Below the pieces are notes generated by a model. That model was not told the origin of the DNA. It saw nothing but the letters and a program-made list of their open reading frames with translations, and made no database searches. Positions 25,845 through 34,046 of a DNA stretch of 64,000 bases are shown piece after piece. Position numbers and translations under genes: made by a program. The stretch is from an uncultured Bacilli bacterium (GTDB lineage Bacteria; Bacillota_I; Bacilli_A; RF39; UBA660), in the NCBI GenBank assembly GCA_934086485.1, contig CAKOIF010000005.1, positions 1-64,000 on the forward strand, in the 5' to 3' direction. The number at the start of each line of letters is the position of its first letter. Position 1 is the stretch's first letter.

Positions 25845-26538
25845 TTATTTAACATTATATTTTTTATTAGTTCTTTTTTTATGTGGTTATATTAAAAATG
25901 CATTAATAATATTTGGTATTGTTATTTTTCACGAACTAGGTCATATTTTAATATCAATTATTTTAGGTTATAAAATTAAAAGTATTGAACTTTTTCCTTT
26001 CGGAGGTATAACTAAAATAGATAATATTTATAACTCTTCGTTTATAAATAATTTTTTAATTTCGATTATGGGAGTAGTTTTTCAATGTATTTTATTTATA
26101 TTTTTTAAGGATTCTTTTTTTAGAAAAATAAATCTATCAATAATGCTTTTTAATTTACTTCCAATTGTTCCCTTAGATGGAAGTAAAATACTTTTTGAAA
26201 TATATGCTTATTTTTTACCATTTAAAAAAGTTATTAAATATCATTATTTAACATCATTTCTTTTTATATTAATTTATTTATTTTTAAACTATAAATATAA
26301 TTTTAATAATTATTTGATAATAAGTTTATTTGTTTATAAGACTATTGAGGTTATTAAAAATAAAAGTATTATTTATGAAAAATTTATATTAGAAAAAATG
26401 CTTTATGATATTAAATATTCCAAAGTTGTAAATAAAAATGAACTTCTTTTAAATTATAAAAAAGATACAAAGTATTATTATAATTTAAATGGAAGAATTA
26501 TGTCTGATAAAGATTATTTGCTTGGCAAAATAAAATAA
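25810..26538 (+). CDS. SpoIVFB-like M50 site-2 zinc metalloprotease
   Basis: A 242-residue intramembrane protease. The zinc site H-E-L-G-H lies in helix 2 (about 41-45) and the second motif N-L-L-P-I-V-P-L-D-G-S at about 118-128 supplies the Asp ligand. Six hydrophobic segments, then a C-terminal soluble extension of about 50 residues that takes the place of the CBS domain. It cleaves membrane-anchored substrates such as pro-sigma factors in relatives. Coding overlaps the SpoIVFA-like gene by 35 bp. Two adjacent ATG codons (25810, 25813) are possible starts. Confidence 0.82.
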   Translation: MMNIKKLKIKVNYLTLYFLLVLFLCGYIKNALIIFGIVIFHELGHILISIILGYKIKSIELFPFGGITKIDNIYNSSFINNFLISIMGVVFQCILFIFFKDSFFRKINLSIMLFNLLPIVPLDGSKILFEIYAYFLPFKKVIKYHYLTSFLFILIYLFLNYKYNFNNYLIISLFVYKTIEVIKNKSIIYEKFILEKMLYDIKYSKVVNKNELLLNYKKDTKYYYNLNGRIMSDKDYLLGKIK

Positions 26539-26611
26539 AAAAATTTGTAATAAAAAAATTTGATTAAAATCTTTTAAACCCAGTGTTTATAAGGGATAGT
26601 CTTTCATAAAA

Positions 26612-26736
26612 CATAAACATTTGCGAAAACTTATCCTCGTATTTACGTTACTTTCATCCTAATTCTAGCATTTTTTTGAATGAATTTCTAGTCCTTTTCC
26701 CACAAAATTGGTATATTATTTTCCTAAATGTTTATG
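26612..26736. promoter_or_regulatory. Invertible promoter switch 4 (OFF for the downstream gene)
   Basis: Arms 26612-26629 and 26719-26736, identical to those of switch 3 but with the GC/AG mismatch in swapped arms. The inner -10 (TGCTAGAAT) is on the minus strand, pointing back at the protease gene. Downstream flank (ATTTACCTAGGTTTG) is nearly the same as that of switch 3. Confidence 0.82.
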
Positions 26737-26788
26737 ATTTGCGAAAATAAACTATAGTATTTACCTAGGTTTGGAAGGTGTGAGTGGT

Positions 26789-28570
26789 TTGAAAAAATTA
26801 GTAAATAATTTTAAGGCATATTATAGTAATAATAAAGAAAGATGTTTAACAATATTAACAATAATTATTTTATCAATACTTTCTAGTATAATTTTAATAT
26901 CATATTCATTTTATCAAAATAAGAGTTCAAAATTAATAATCTCCGGGGTAGCTTTAATAGATTCATCAGATGTATCAATCAAAGTATATAGAGAAAATAA
27001 AAATGATAATGGAGATGGAATTGGAACATATGCACTTTCTTATTATGTGCCAAGTTCCTCATCATATAGTTATGTAGAAAGTAAATCAGTATGTGATACA
27101 GGAATAACCATAGAAAAATATGAAAATCAAAAGTTTTATGTAGATGCCACTAAAAAAGGGAAATGTAAAGTATATTTTGATGCTATAGATGGATATATTG
27201 ATGATTACGAAGTAAATCTTTTTGTTCAGCAAGAAGTAGGTAATACTGATGATAAAAACTATAATCAAATGGGACAATTACCATTATATGAAACAGGATA
27301 TTATTATACTATAAATACAAATAAAACAAGTTGTACAAATGGAGCAACAGTAAGTATCGTTGGAAAAAATATTGTAGTATTAACAACCCAAAAAGCAGTA
27401 TGTAATGTTTACGCTGATAAAAATAGTGACAGCGAAGCACCCATTATTTCCTCATTAAGTATTAGTGATACTACAGTAACATTTACCGCTACAGATAACA
27501 TATCACTTGCATTTTATGGAGTAAGTGATAGTAACACTATAGAACCAGAAGAATATAATAGTTTTTCGGGAACAAGTCAAACAATTTCCTTTACACAAAG
27601 TGCTGAGGGAACATATTATCTGTGGGTAAAAGATAGTGCAGGAAATATTGCTACAAAAGAATTTACAATATCACTTGGAACATCATTTGAGACATTAATG
27701 GTAGCAAATAATAATGATATCTTTGATGAAAATGGATTAAGGTATGAAGGCACAAATCCAAATAACTACATATGTTTAGATAATCAAAAAAGTGGAGGTT
27801 GTTCAAGTAGTTCTTTACTATTTAGAATAATAGGATTATTTGATGAAGATACATCAAGTGATGGAACAACTAGTGCAGGTAAAAAAAATTTGTTAAAAAT
27901 ACTTGATACAAATAACTATGGAGGAGCAAATGGAAAGTATTGGAGTGGGTCATCCTCAAATCAATCTAATAATTGGAGTAAATCAACACTGAATACAGAA
28001 CTTAATGGAACTTATTTAAGTACACTTCTTGCCAAAAGTGGTGTAAATAGTAAACTATCTAGTGCAATAGTAAATGCAAAATGGCATTTAGGAGGAGCAA
28101 CTCCATCAAATTTTCGTACTTTAACAGCTGATGGAATATATAAAGAAGAAAGAAATACAAATGCAATATATAGTGGAAATCCATCAAGTATATATGCAAA
28201 AGTAGGATTGATGTATCCAAGTGATTATGGATATGCAACAGTGGGAGGAACAACAACAAATAAATCAAGTTGTAGAGCACAAGCATTATATAATTGGAAA
28301 AGTTCATCATATAGTGATTGTAAAAATAATGATTGGGTATATAAATCTCAATCAATAAGTTGGGGGTCTAACAAAAATGAATGGTTAATTTCCCCAAATG
28401 CCTCGAATTCGGATAGTGCTTCTGATTTTAATTCGGCTGGTTCTGTTTACACTAGTAGTAATGTCCGCTATAACCAGTTTGCGGTTCGTCCATCATTTTA
28501 TTTGGATTCTAGCATTTTAAAAATAGTTGGAGGAACAGGTACTTCAACAGATCCATATCATATAGGTTAA
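26789..28570 (+). CDS. Phase-variable surface protein, type B N-terminus joined to class 1 lectin-like C-terminus
   Basis: A 593-residue protein and a natural chimera. The first ~210 residues (transmembrane helix and two two-Cys domains) match those of 3797 and 31129, while the C-terminal ~300 match the class 1 region of 267 and 2031, ending G-G-T-G-T-S-T-D-P-Y-H-I-G. An Ig-like module joins them. Start placed at TTG 26789, aligned with the ATG at 3797 and preceded by GGAAGGTG; an upstream in-frame TTG (26771) lies in the RBS. Promoter switch is OFF. Confidence 0.72.
   Translation: MKKLVNNFKAYYSNNKERCLTILTIIILSILSSIILISYSFYQNKSSKLIISGVALIDSSDVSIKVYRENKNDNGDGIGTYALSYYVPSSSSYSYVESKSVCDTGITIEKYENQKFYVDATKKGKCKVYFDAIDGYIDDYEVNLFVQQEVGNTDDKNYNQMGQLPLYETGYYYTINTNKTSCTNGATVSIVGKNIVVLTTQKAVCNVYADKNSDSEAPIISSLSISDTTVTFTATDNISLAFYGVSDSNTIEPEEYNSFSGTSQTISFTQSAEGTYYLWVKDSAGNIATKEFTISLGTSFETLMVANNNDIFDENGLRYEGTNPNNYICLDNQKSGGCSSSSLLFRIIGLFDEDTSSDGTTSAGKKNLLKILDTNNYGGANGKYWSGSSSNQSNNWSKSTLNTELNGTYLSTLLAKSGVNSKLSSAIVNAKWHLGGATPSNFRTLTADGIYKEERNTNAIYSGNPSSIYAKVGLMYPSDYGYATVGGTTTNKSSCRAQALYNWKSSSYSDCKNNDWVYKSQSISWGSNKNEWLISPNASNSDSASDFNSAGSVYTSSNVRYNQFAVRPSFYLDSSILKIVGGTGTSTDPYHIG
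28379..28491 (+). other. Hypervariable cassette in surface gene 4
   Basis: Counterpart of 1564-1677 and 3330-3443. It retains most AAT/AGT codons of the three and is probably closest to the inferred adenine-rich template. Confidence 0.55.
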
Positions 28571-28680
28571 AAAATACAAGATAAGCATCTTGCATAAATA
28601 TATAAATAAATGTTATATTATAAATAGGTGAACGCGAAGAAAGTTCGCGTTGCCTAATTGGTTAAACTAGATAACGCTAT

Positions 28681-28830
28681 TCAGGAAAGTATTGCTATAA
28701 TAAACTCTTTTAGGAGCCTATATAGTTTTACTAAATCTTGAACGGCGTTTTCTATTTTATCTAAGTTGTAAAAACAAATCAGAAATAGTATGAATAAAAA
28801 CTCGATTTTAATTATCTTATCTTTAGACAT
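28681..28830 (-). CDS. Small hydrophobic peptide, possible type I toxin-like gene
   Basis: A 49-residue frame on the minus strand (M-S-K-D-K-I-I-K-I-E-F-L-F-I-L-F-L-I-C-F) with a short basic N-terminus, one hydrophobic helix and an amphipathic C-terminus. A strong GAGAGGAGG sits 9 bp before the ATG and a promoter 90 bp upstream. The 3' side holds a GC-rich hairpin (AACGCGAA/TTCGCGTT, 28631-28651). This resembles small membrane toxins with a convergent antisense RNA, but I recognise no named family. The gene sits between surface gene 4 and the terminator type that normally follows surface genes, so it looks inserted. Confidence 0.5.
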   Translation of the reverse strand: MSKDKIIKIEFLFILFLICFYNLDKIENAVQDLVKLYRLLKEFIIAILS

Positions 28831-28918
28831 AAGCATCATCCTCCTCTCAGAATTTTTGATTTATTTCAAACCCCCTGAAAATTGGTGGCAACGCCAGTTC
28901 CTGCACGTTCGAGTAGCT

Positions 28919-28946
28919 ATTATACATATATATTTTAGCATTGCAA
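28919..28946 (-). promoter_or_regulatory. Promoter of the small peptide gene
   Basis: On the minus strand TTGCAA, 16 bp, TATAAT. The resulting leader (about 80 nt) contains no other start codon. Confidence 0.6.
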
Positions 28947-28978
28947 GCACTTCGACAAAACAAGACATAAGAAAAGTT

Positions 28979-29007
28979 AAATTAGAGAAAAAACTCTAAT
29001 TTTTTTT
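28979..29007 (+). terminator. Surface-gene type terminator separated from its gene
   Basis: Stem AAATTAGAG/CTCTAATTT and T-run, the same as at 1 and 5718, but 408 bp from the nearest plus-strand stop codon (28570). Confidence 0.8.
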
Positions 29008-29071
29008 GATTTTAAAAAGTATTTAAAAACCTCACAATCCCAGTAATTATAAGGGATATTCTTTCATAAAG

Positions 29072-29196
29072 TATAATCATTTAGGAAAATAAATCCTAGT
29101 ATTTATGCTATTTCTATCCTAATTTTAGCATTTTTTTAAGTGAATTTCTAGTCCTTTTCCCGTAAAATCGGTATATTATTTTCCTAAATGATTATA
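29072..29196. promoter_or_regulatory. Invertible promoter switch 5 (OFF for the downstream gene)
   Basis: Perfect 21-bp inverted repeats (29072-29092 and 29176-29196) around 83 bp. The inner -10 TGCTAAAAT is on the minus strand. Flanks are of the same type as switch 1. Confidence 0.82.
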
Positions 29197-29242
29197 ATCT
29201 AGGAAAATAATCTCCAGTATTTATATGGAATTGGAGTAGATT

Positions 29243-30847
29243 ATGAAAAATAAAAAAGTAATTATAATTTTAACATCAATGATAGCGTTAATTGGAGGTA
29301 TTTTATTTGTAAACCAAATATATAATAAATCTAAAAATAAACAAATACCTAAGAAAAATAATTTAGCAATAATGGTAAAAGGTGAATCTGGAGAATATGT
29401 AAGTTCTGATACAATACCCAAAGGAAATTATGTTTTAAATGAAGAAAAAACTATATGCGAAAATGGAGGAAAAGTAGTAAGCTATGATAACTCAACAGGA
29501 CAAATAGGATTTAGTTTTCTGGGTAGTGACAGATGTTCATTATACTTTGATAAAATAATAGATACAGAAAAACCAGTTATATCTAATTTAACTGTTAGTG
29601 GAACAACAATAACAACAACACTTACAGATAATATAGAACTATCTGGGTATGGAATAAGTACAAGTAATAGCGCTGAACCAACAAGTTGGACATCAATAAG
29701 CGGAACAACATATAATTTAAGTACGTCAGTTAATAATGCAGGAACATATTATTTATGGGTAAAAGATAGTAGTGATAATAAAACCATAAAAGAATTTAAA
29801 ATAGGTACTTCTCTTGCAGAATATATAGTTAAGTTATATTCGGATAAAAATGCTATTGATGCAAGAACTACTTTTTCTACTATATATACGGATACTAATG
29901 ATAAACTATTTAAAACTAATAATACCGAAGATGGTTCATACGTTTATTATTATGCAGGAAATACTTCACATAACTGGGTAAAATTTGCAAATTTTTATTG
30001 GCAAATAATTAGAACAAATGAAAATGGTAGTGTTAGACTTTTATATGTTGGAAGTTCTCATAATACTACAAGTGGGTATATTGGAAAATCAAAAATAAAT
30101 AACCTTACTACTGAAAATCCTATGAATGTCGGTTATATGTATGGAACTTCAGGAAGTTTACTTGCTAATAGACAAAATACTAATTCAAGTACAGTTAAAC
30201 AAACTCTTGATAGTTGGTATTTAACAAATATCTATAATAAAGGATATTATAAGTATATAGATAAAGCTGCGATATACTGTAATGATCGAAGTACAAATGG
30301 AACATATGGTACAGATAGTTACTCAAGTTTTAACTATGGTCCAAAGGTTAGATTATCAGATGGAGCTTCACCTTCGTATAAATGTGGAGCAAGTGCAAAT
30401 GGAGGGTACATTGAATCTTCTCAAGCAGTAGAGGATAAATTTTCTTCGGATACAACCTTTGGTGGTAATGGTAAACTTAAATGCCATGGTAATAACACTA
30501 AAGATTGCCCTATTGGTTTAATAACCGCTGATGAAGCAGTTATGGCTGGTGGCGTGGCCCATAGAGGTGCATCAGTATGGTATTCGGTAAATAGTGAAGG
30601 TAATCCAGTTACTAATCGTAATTGGTGGTGGACAATGAGCCCTTATAGATTTTATGGTGGATATGGGGATGGCGCCGAAGTTGAAAATTATGTAATTGCG
30701 GCTGATTATTCAAATTCTATTTTTGGAAATGGTACACATTCTGAATATTATATTAGACCAGTTTTATCACTTAATAAATGTGCAATTTATGATAGTGGTG
30801 ATGGAACGCCATCCAATCCTTACATAATAAAAGATGGTGGTTGTTAA
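29243..30847 (+). CDS. Phase-variable surface protein, type A N-terminus with a third C-terminal class
   Basis: A 534-residue protein. The N-terminal anchor, two-Cys domain and Ig-like module are nearly those of 2031. The rest is a different domain with W-V-K-F-A-N-F-Y-W-Q-I-I-R-T-N, N-D-R-S, L-I-T-A-D-E-A-V-M-A-G-G and W-W-W-T-M-S-P, ending in C-A-I-Y-D-S-G-D-G...D-G-G-C. This fold type (tryptophan pair, then R-P-V-L-S-L near the end) matches the lectin-like domains of class 2 but with an extra C-terminal Cys pair. Switch 5 is OFF. ATG follows ATTGGAG. Confidence 0.72.
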   Translation: MKNKKVIIILTSMIALIGGILFVNQIYNKSKNKQIPKKNNLAIMVKGESGEYVSSDTIPKGNYVLNEEKTICENGGKVVSYDNSTGQIGFSFLGSDRCSLYFDKIIDTEKPVISNLTVSGTTITTTLTDNIELSGYGISTSNSAEPTSWTSISGTTYNLSTSVNNAGTYYLWVKDSSDNKTIKEFKIGTSLAEYIVKLYSDKNAIDARTTFSTIYTDTNDKLFKTNNTEDGSYVYYYAGNTSHNWVKFANFYWQIIRTNENGSVRLLYVGSSHNTTSGYIGKSKINNLTTENPMNVGYMYGTSGSLLANRQNTNSSTVKQTLDSWYLTNIYNKGYYKYIDKAAIYCNDRSTNGTYGTDSYSSFNYGPKVRLSDGASPSYKCGASANGGYIESSQAVEDKFSSDTTFGGNGKLKCHGNNTKDCPIGLITADEAVMAGGVAHRGASVWYSVNSEGNPVTNRNWWWTMSPYRFYGGYGDGAEVENYVIAADYSNSIFGNGTHSEYYIRPVLSLNKCAIYDSGDGTPSNPYIIKDGGC

Positions 30848-30855
30848 ATGTATAG

Positions 30856-30884
30856 AAATTAGTATGTAAAAATACTAATTTTTT
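30856..30884 (+). terminator. Terminator of surface gene 5
   Basis: Stem AAATTAGTAT/ATACTAATTT with T-run. Confidence 0.8.
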
Positions 30885-30940
30885 GTGATTAAAAAAAGTT
30901 GATTAAAACCTTGCAATCCCAGTGTTTATAAGGGATAGTC

Positions 30941-31085
30941 TTTCATAAATTATATACATTTAGGAAAATTAACCTTAGTTTTTATGCTAATTACTATAGA
31001 ATTTTAGCATATTTTTTTCACTATTTCTAGTCTTTTTCTCGAAAAATCGGAGTCTAGTTTTCCTAAATGTATATAATTTATGAAA
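30941..31085. promoter_or_regulatory. Invertible promoter switch 6 (OFF for the downstream gene)
   Basis: Perfect 28-bp inverted repeats (30941-30968 and 31058-31085), the longest in the window, around 89 bp. The core is TATACATTTAGGAAAA instead of the ATCATTT or AAACATTT cores of the others. The inner -10 TGCTAAAAT is on the minus strand. Confidence 0.82.
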
Positions 31086-31128
31086 ATAGACCAAAGTATT
31101 TATGAGGGATTGGAGGGTACTAATAGTT

Positions 31129-33276
31129 TTGAAAAAATTAATAAATAATTTTAAGGAGTATTATAGTAATAATAAAGAAAGATGTTTAACAATATTAACG
31201 ATAATTATCTTATCAATTTTATCTAGTATAGTCTTAATATCATATTCATTTTATCAAAATAAGAGTTCAAAATTAATAATCTCTGGAGTAGCTTTAATTG
31301 ATTCATCAGATGTATCAATTAAAGTGTATAGAGAAAATAAAAATGATAATGGAGTAGGTCTTGGAACATATTCATTATCATATTATGTACCAAGTTCATC
31401 ATCATATAGTTATGTAGAAAGTAAATCAATCTGTGATACAGGAATAACTATAGAAAAATATGAAAATCAAAAGTTTTATGTAGATGCAACAAAGAAAGGA
31501 AAATGCAAAGTATACTTTGATGCCATTGATGGATATATTGATGATTATGAAGTAAACCTTTTTGTTCAACAAGAAGAGGGTAATACTGATGATAAAAACT
31601 ATAATCAGATGGGACAATTACCTTTATATGAAACAGGTTATTATTATACTATAAATACAAATAAAACAAGTTGTACAAATGGAGCAACAGTAAGTATAGT
31701 AGGAAGAAATATTGTAGTATTAACCACTCAAAAAGCAGTATGTAATGTTTATGCAGATAAAAATAGTGATAGTGTTTTGCCAACAATAGAAAATGTAACA
31801 ATTTCATCAGGAAATCTTACAACGACACTTAATGATAATAATAAGCTATCTTTATATGGCATAAGTTCAAGTAATGAAATAGAACCTGAAGAATGGATAG
31901 ATATACCAACAACGCCTTATACGTTAAGTACAGAAATTACGACAGATGGGACATATTATTTATGGGTAAAAGATAATGCAAATAATATAAAAATTTCAGA
32001 TACAATAAATATTGTTTTGGATAGTGAAAAGCCTTTAATATCAAATTTAAGTATAAGTGGAATGAATTTAAGTGCATCATTAAGCGACAATGTTGGACTT
32101 TCTAAATATGGCGTCAGTACTAGTAGTACTACATCTCCAACAAGTTGGACAACAATAAGTGGAACAACATATAATTTAAATTATACTTTTTCAAATTATG
32201 GGAATTATTATTTATATGTTTATGATGTTAATGGAAATGAGCAAATTTCAAAAATGATAACAATTACTAAAGTTGGTTACGAAATGATACTTTTAAACAA
32301 TGGAAATGGAGCTACAAATGTTTCCGATGCGAAGTCTTATATTGAGAATAAAGGAACCCCAACATTTACTGGCGTTGCTACAACTAATGAGGGAATGTAT
32401 GCTGCAAAAGACGATTTAGGAACGTCTTACTATTTTAGAGGAGCAGTAAATAATAATTGGGTAAAATTTGGCAAAAATAGTTCTAACAAAGATATGTACT
32501 GGCGAATAATTAGGATAAATGGCGATGGCTCAATAAGAATGATTTATACTGGTATAACTGCACCAACAAGTAATAAAGCTACAGTAATGACTGGTACAGG
32601 TACTCAAATAAATACTAGTACTTTTAATTCAAATTCAAATAATCCAGCTTACGTAGGATATATGTATACCGCTAGTGCTCAATACGGGCATACAAAATCA
32701 AGTACAATTAAAGGGATAGTGGATAATTGGTATAAAACCACTAGCTTATATACTGATTCAACAACTAGTGGTAAAATAAGTGATAGTATTTTTTGCAGCG
32801 ATCGAAGTGCATCAACAAGTGAAAGTGGGCCTTTTGGAAATATAAGCGGAACATTGACAACTTATACTAAATATTATTATAATGGTTATTCAAGAATTAG
32901 CGGTAAAGTTGGTCCAAGTTTGTCTTGTCAAAATTCTAGTGATAAATTTACAGTAAATACAAGTAATGGAAATGGCGCACTAACATATCCAGTAGGATTG
33001 ATAACAGCGGATGAAGTTAATTATGCTGGCTCGGTATTTGGTGGAACTACTAATACTAATTTTTATCTATATACTAGTTCGTATTATTGGACAATGACAC
33101 CAAGCAATTACAATGCAAAAATTTCCATAGAATATATGATTTATAATTCTGGAGGCATAACCAGTGTTAACGTTGGTTCTACACTTGGAATTGGCGTAAG
33201 ACCAGTAATAAACTTATCAAAAAATGTAACATTGTCTGGAAATGGAACTTATAACAGTGTTTATACAGTAAGCTAA
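31129..33276 (+). CDS. Phase-variable surface protein, type B N-terminus, two Ig-like modules, class 2 C-terminus
   Basis: A 715-residue protein: anchor helix, two two-Cys domains, two consecutive Ig-like modules (the second starts at V-L-D-S-E-K-P-L-I-S-N-L), then the class 2 lectin-like domain ending T-L-S-G-N-G-T-Y-N-S-V-Y-T-V-S. Start TTG 31129 aligns with the start at 26789; an ATG 27 bp upstream precedes the GGAGGG and is less likely. The C-terminal variable stretch is AT-rich here, unlike the other class 2 copies. Switch 6 is OFF. Confidence 0.72.
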   Translation: MKKLINNFKEYYSNNKERCLTILTIIILSILSSIVLISYSFYQNKSSKLIISGVALIDSSDVSIKVYRENKNDNGVGLGTYSLSYYVPSSSSYSYVESKSICDTGITIEKYENQKFYVDATKKGKCKVYFDAIDGYIDDYEVNLFVQQEEGNTDDKNYNQMGQLPLYETGYYYTINTNKTSCTNGATVSIVGRNIVVLTTQKAVCNVYADKNSDSVLPTIENVTISSGNLTTTLNDNNKLSLYGISSSNEIEPEEWIDIPTTPYTLSTEITTDGTYYLWVKDNANNIKISDTINIVLDSEKPLISNLSISGMNLSASLSDNVGLSKYGVSTSSTTSPTSWTTISGTTYNLNYTFSNYGNYYLYVYDVNGNEQISKMITITKVGYEMILLNNGNGATNVSDAKSYIENKGTPTFTGVATTNEGMYAAKDDLGTSYYFRGAVNNNWVKFGKNSSNKDMYWRIIRINGDGSIRMIYTGITAPTSNKATVMTGTGTQINTSTFNSNSNNPAYVGYMYTASAQYGHTKSSTIKGIVDNWYKTTSLYTDSTTSGKISDSIFCSDRSASTSESGPFGNISGTLTTYTKYYYNGYSRISGKVGPSLSCQNSSDKFTVNTSNGNGALTYPVGLITADEVNYAGSVFGGTTNTNFYLYTSSYYWTMTPSNYNAKISIEYMIYNSGGITSVNVGSTLGIGVRPVINLSKNVTLSGNGTYNSVYTVS

Positions 33277-33302
33277 AAATATAGAAGAAAGAAAATTTAT
33301 GC

Positions 33303-33332
33303 AAAAATCCTTGACTATATCAGGGATTTTTT
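33303..33332 (+). terminator. Terminator overlapping the rplU promoter
   Basis: Stem AAAATCC/GGGATTTT with T-run. The loop contains the TTGACT of the next promoter. Confidence 0.75.
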
Positions 33333-33340
33333 GGTATAAT
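33311..33340 (+). promoter_or_regulatory. Promoter of rplU-prp-rpmA
   Basis: TTGACT, 18 bp, TATAAT; the -35 lies in the loop of the upstream terminator. Confidence 0.8.
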
Positions 33341-33344
33341 CTTA

Positions 33345-33432
33345 TTGTTTTAAGTCATTTCATCCACTCTAAAAAGGTTTTTAAAAGATTATCTTACCTT
33401 AAAGGTGTGACTTATGAAAAGGAGGAAAAGAA
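33345..33432 (+). promoter_or_regulatory. Probable L21-type ribosomal protein leader RNA
   Basis: The leader closes with TAAGTCA (33351-33357) pairing with TGACTTA (33408-33414) and includes a small ACCTT-A-AAGGT hairpin before AAAAGGAGG. Bacilli carry an autoregulatory L21 leader at this place; identity inferred from position and closing stem. Confidence 0.55.
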
Positions 33433-33732
33433 ATGAAAGCTATAATTAAAACAGGTGGAAAACAATATTATGTTGAAGAAAATAGTCGTATCTATGTTGA
33501 AAAATTAGATGTTGAAGCTGGACAAAAAGTTGTTTTCGATGAAGTATTATTTGTTGATGGAAAAGCTGGAAAACCATTTGTAAAAGGAGCATCAGTTGAA
33601 GCTGAAGTTATTAAAAATGGTAGAGGTAAAAAAATAAAAGTATTCCATTATCGTCCTAAGAAAAAATCTAGAAAAACTCAAGGACATAGACAAGCATATA
33701 CTTTAGTTGAAGTTAAAAAAATTAATGGTTAA
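33433..33732 (+). CDS. rplU: 50S ribosomal protein bL21
   Basis: A 99-residue bL21 with the usual start M-K-A-I-I-K-T-G-G-K-Q-Y, the loop G-R-G-K-K-I-K-V-F-H-Y-R-P-K-K and the end G-H-R-Q-A-Y-T-L-V-E-V. Binds 23S rRNA. First gene of the conserved rplU-prp-rpmA-obgE group. Strong RBS AAAAGGAGG. Confidence 0.97.
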   Translation: MKAIIKTGGKQYYVEENSRIYVEKLDVEAGQKVVFDEVLFVDGKAGKPFVKGASVEAEVIKNGRGKKIKVFHYRPKKKSRKTQGHRQAYTLVEVKKING

Positions 33733-33734
33733 TA

Positions 33735-34028
33735 ATGATTAAAGTTAATAAAAATGGAAATGTTATTAAAATAACTGGTCATTCAGGTTATGATAATGCT
33801 GGTAAAGATATTGTATGTGCTAGCGTATCAAGTATAATTTATACTACTGTAAATGGTCTATTAAATATCAATGAAAAAAGTATTGAATTTCTAGATAATG
33901 ATGAATATATGGAAATAAAAGTTCTTTTATCTGATGATATTACAAACTCATTAATTTTAAATATGATGATGATGCTTAAAGAAATAGAAAAAAGTTATCC
34001 TAAAAATATTAAAGTTAATGAAGAATAA
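33735..34028 (+). CDS. prp: Prp cysteine protease that processes bL27
   Basis: A 97-residue YsxB/Prp protease. The catalytic His is in T-G-H-S-G-Y-D-N-A-G-K-D-I and the Cys in V-C-A-S-V-S. In Firmicutes it removes the N-terminal extension of bL27, whose gene follows and does carry such an extension. Two bases separate it from rplU. Confidence 0.92.
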   Translation: MIKVNKNGNVIKITGHSGYDNAGKDIVCASVSSIIYTTVNGLLNINEKSIEFLDNDEYMEIKVLLSDDITNSLILNMMMMLKEIEKSYPKNIKVNEE

Positions 34029-34046
34029 TAGTAAAGGAGAATAGAA

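Noticed and set aside
28577..28592. Terminator directly after surface gene 4 (CAAGAT/ATCTTG stem)
   Set aside because: The hairpin has no T-run; the true surface-type terminator is at 28979.
28790..28999. Plus-strand open frame of 69 codons
   Set aside because: It has no ribosome binding site, is antisense to the better supported small peptide gene and its promoter, and runs into the terminator at 28979.
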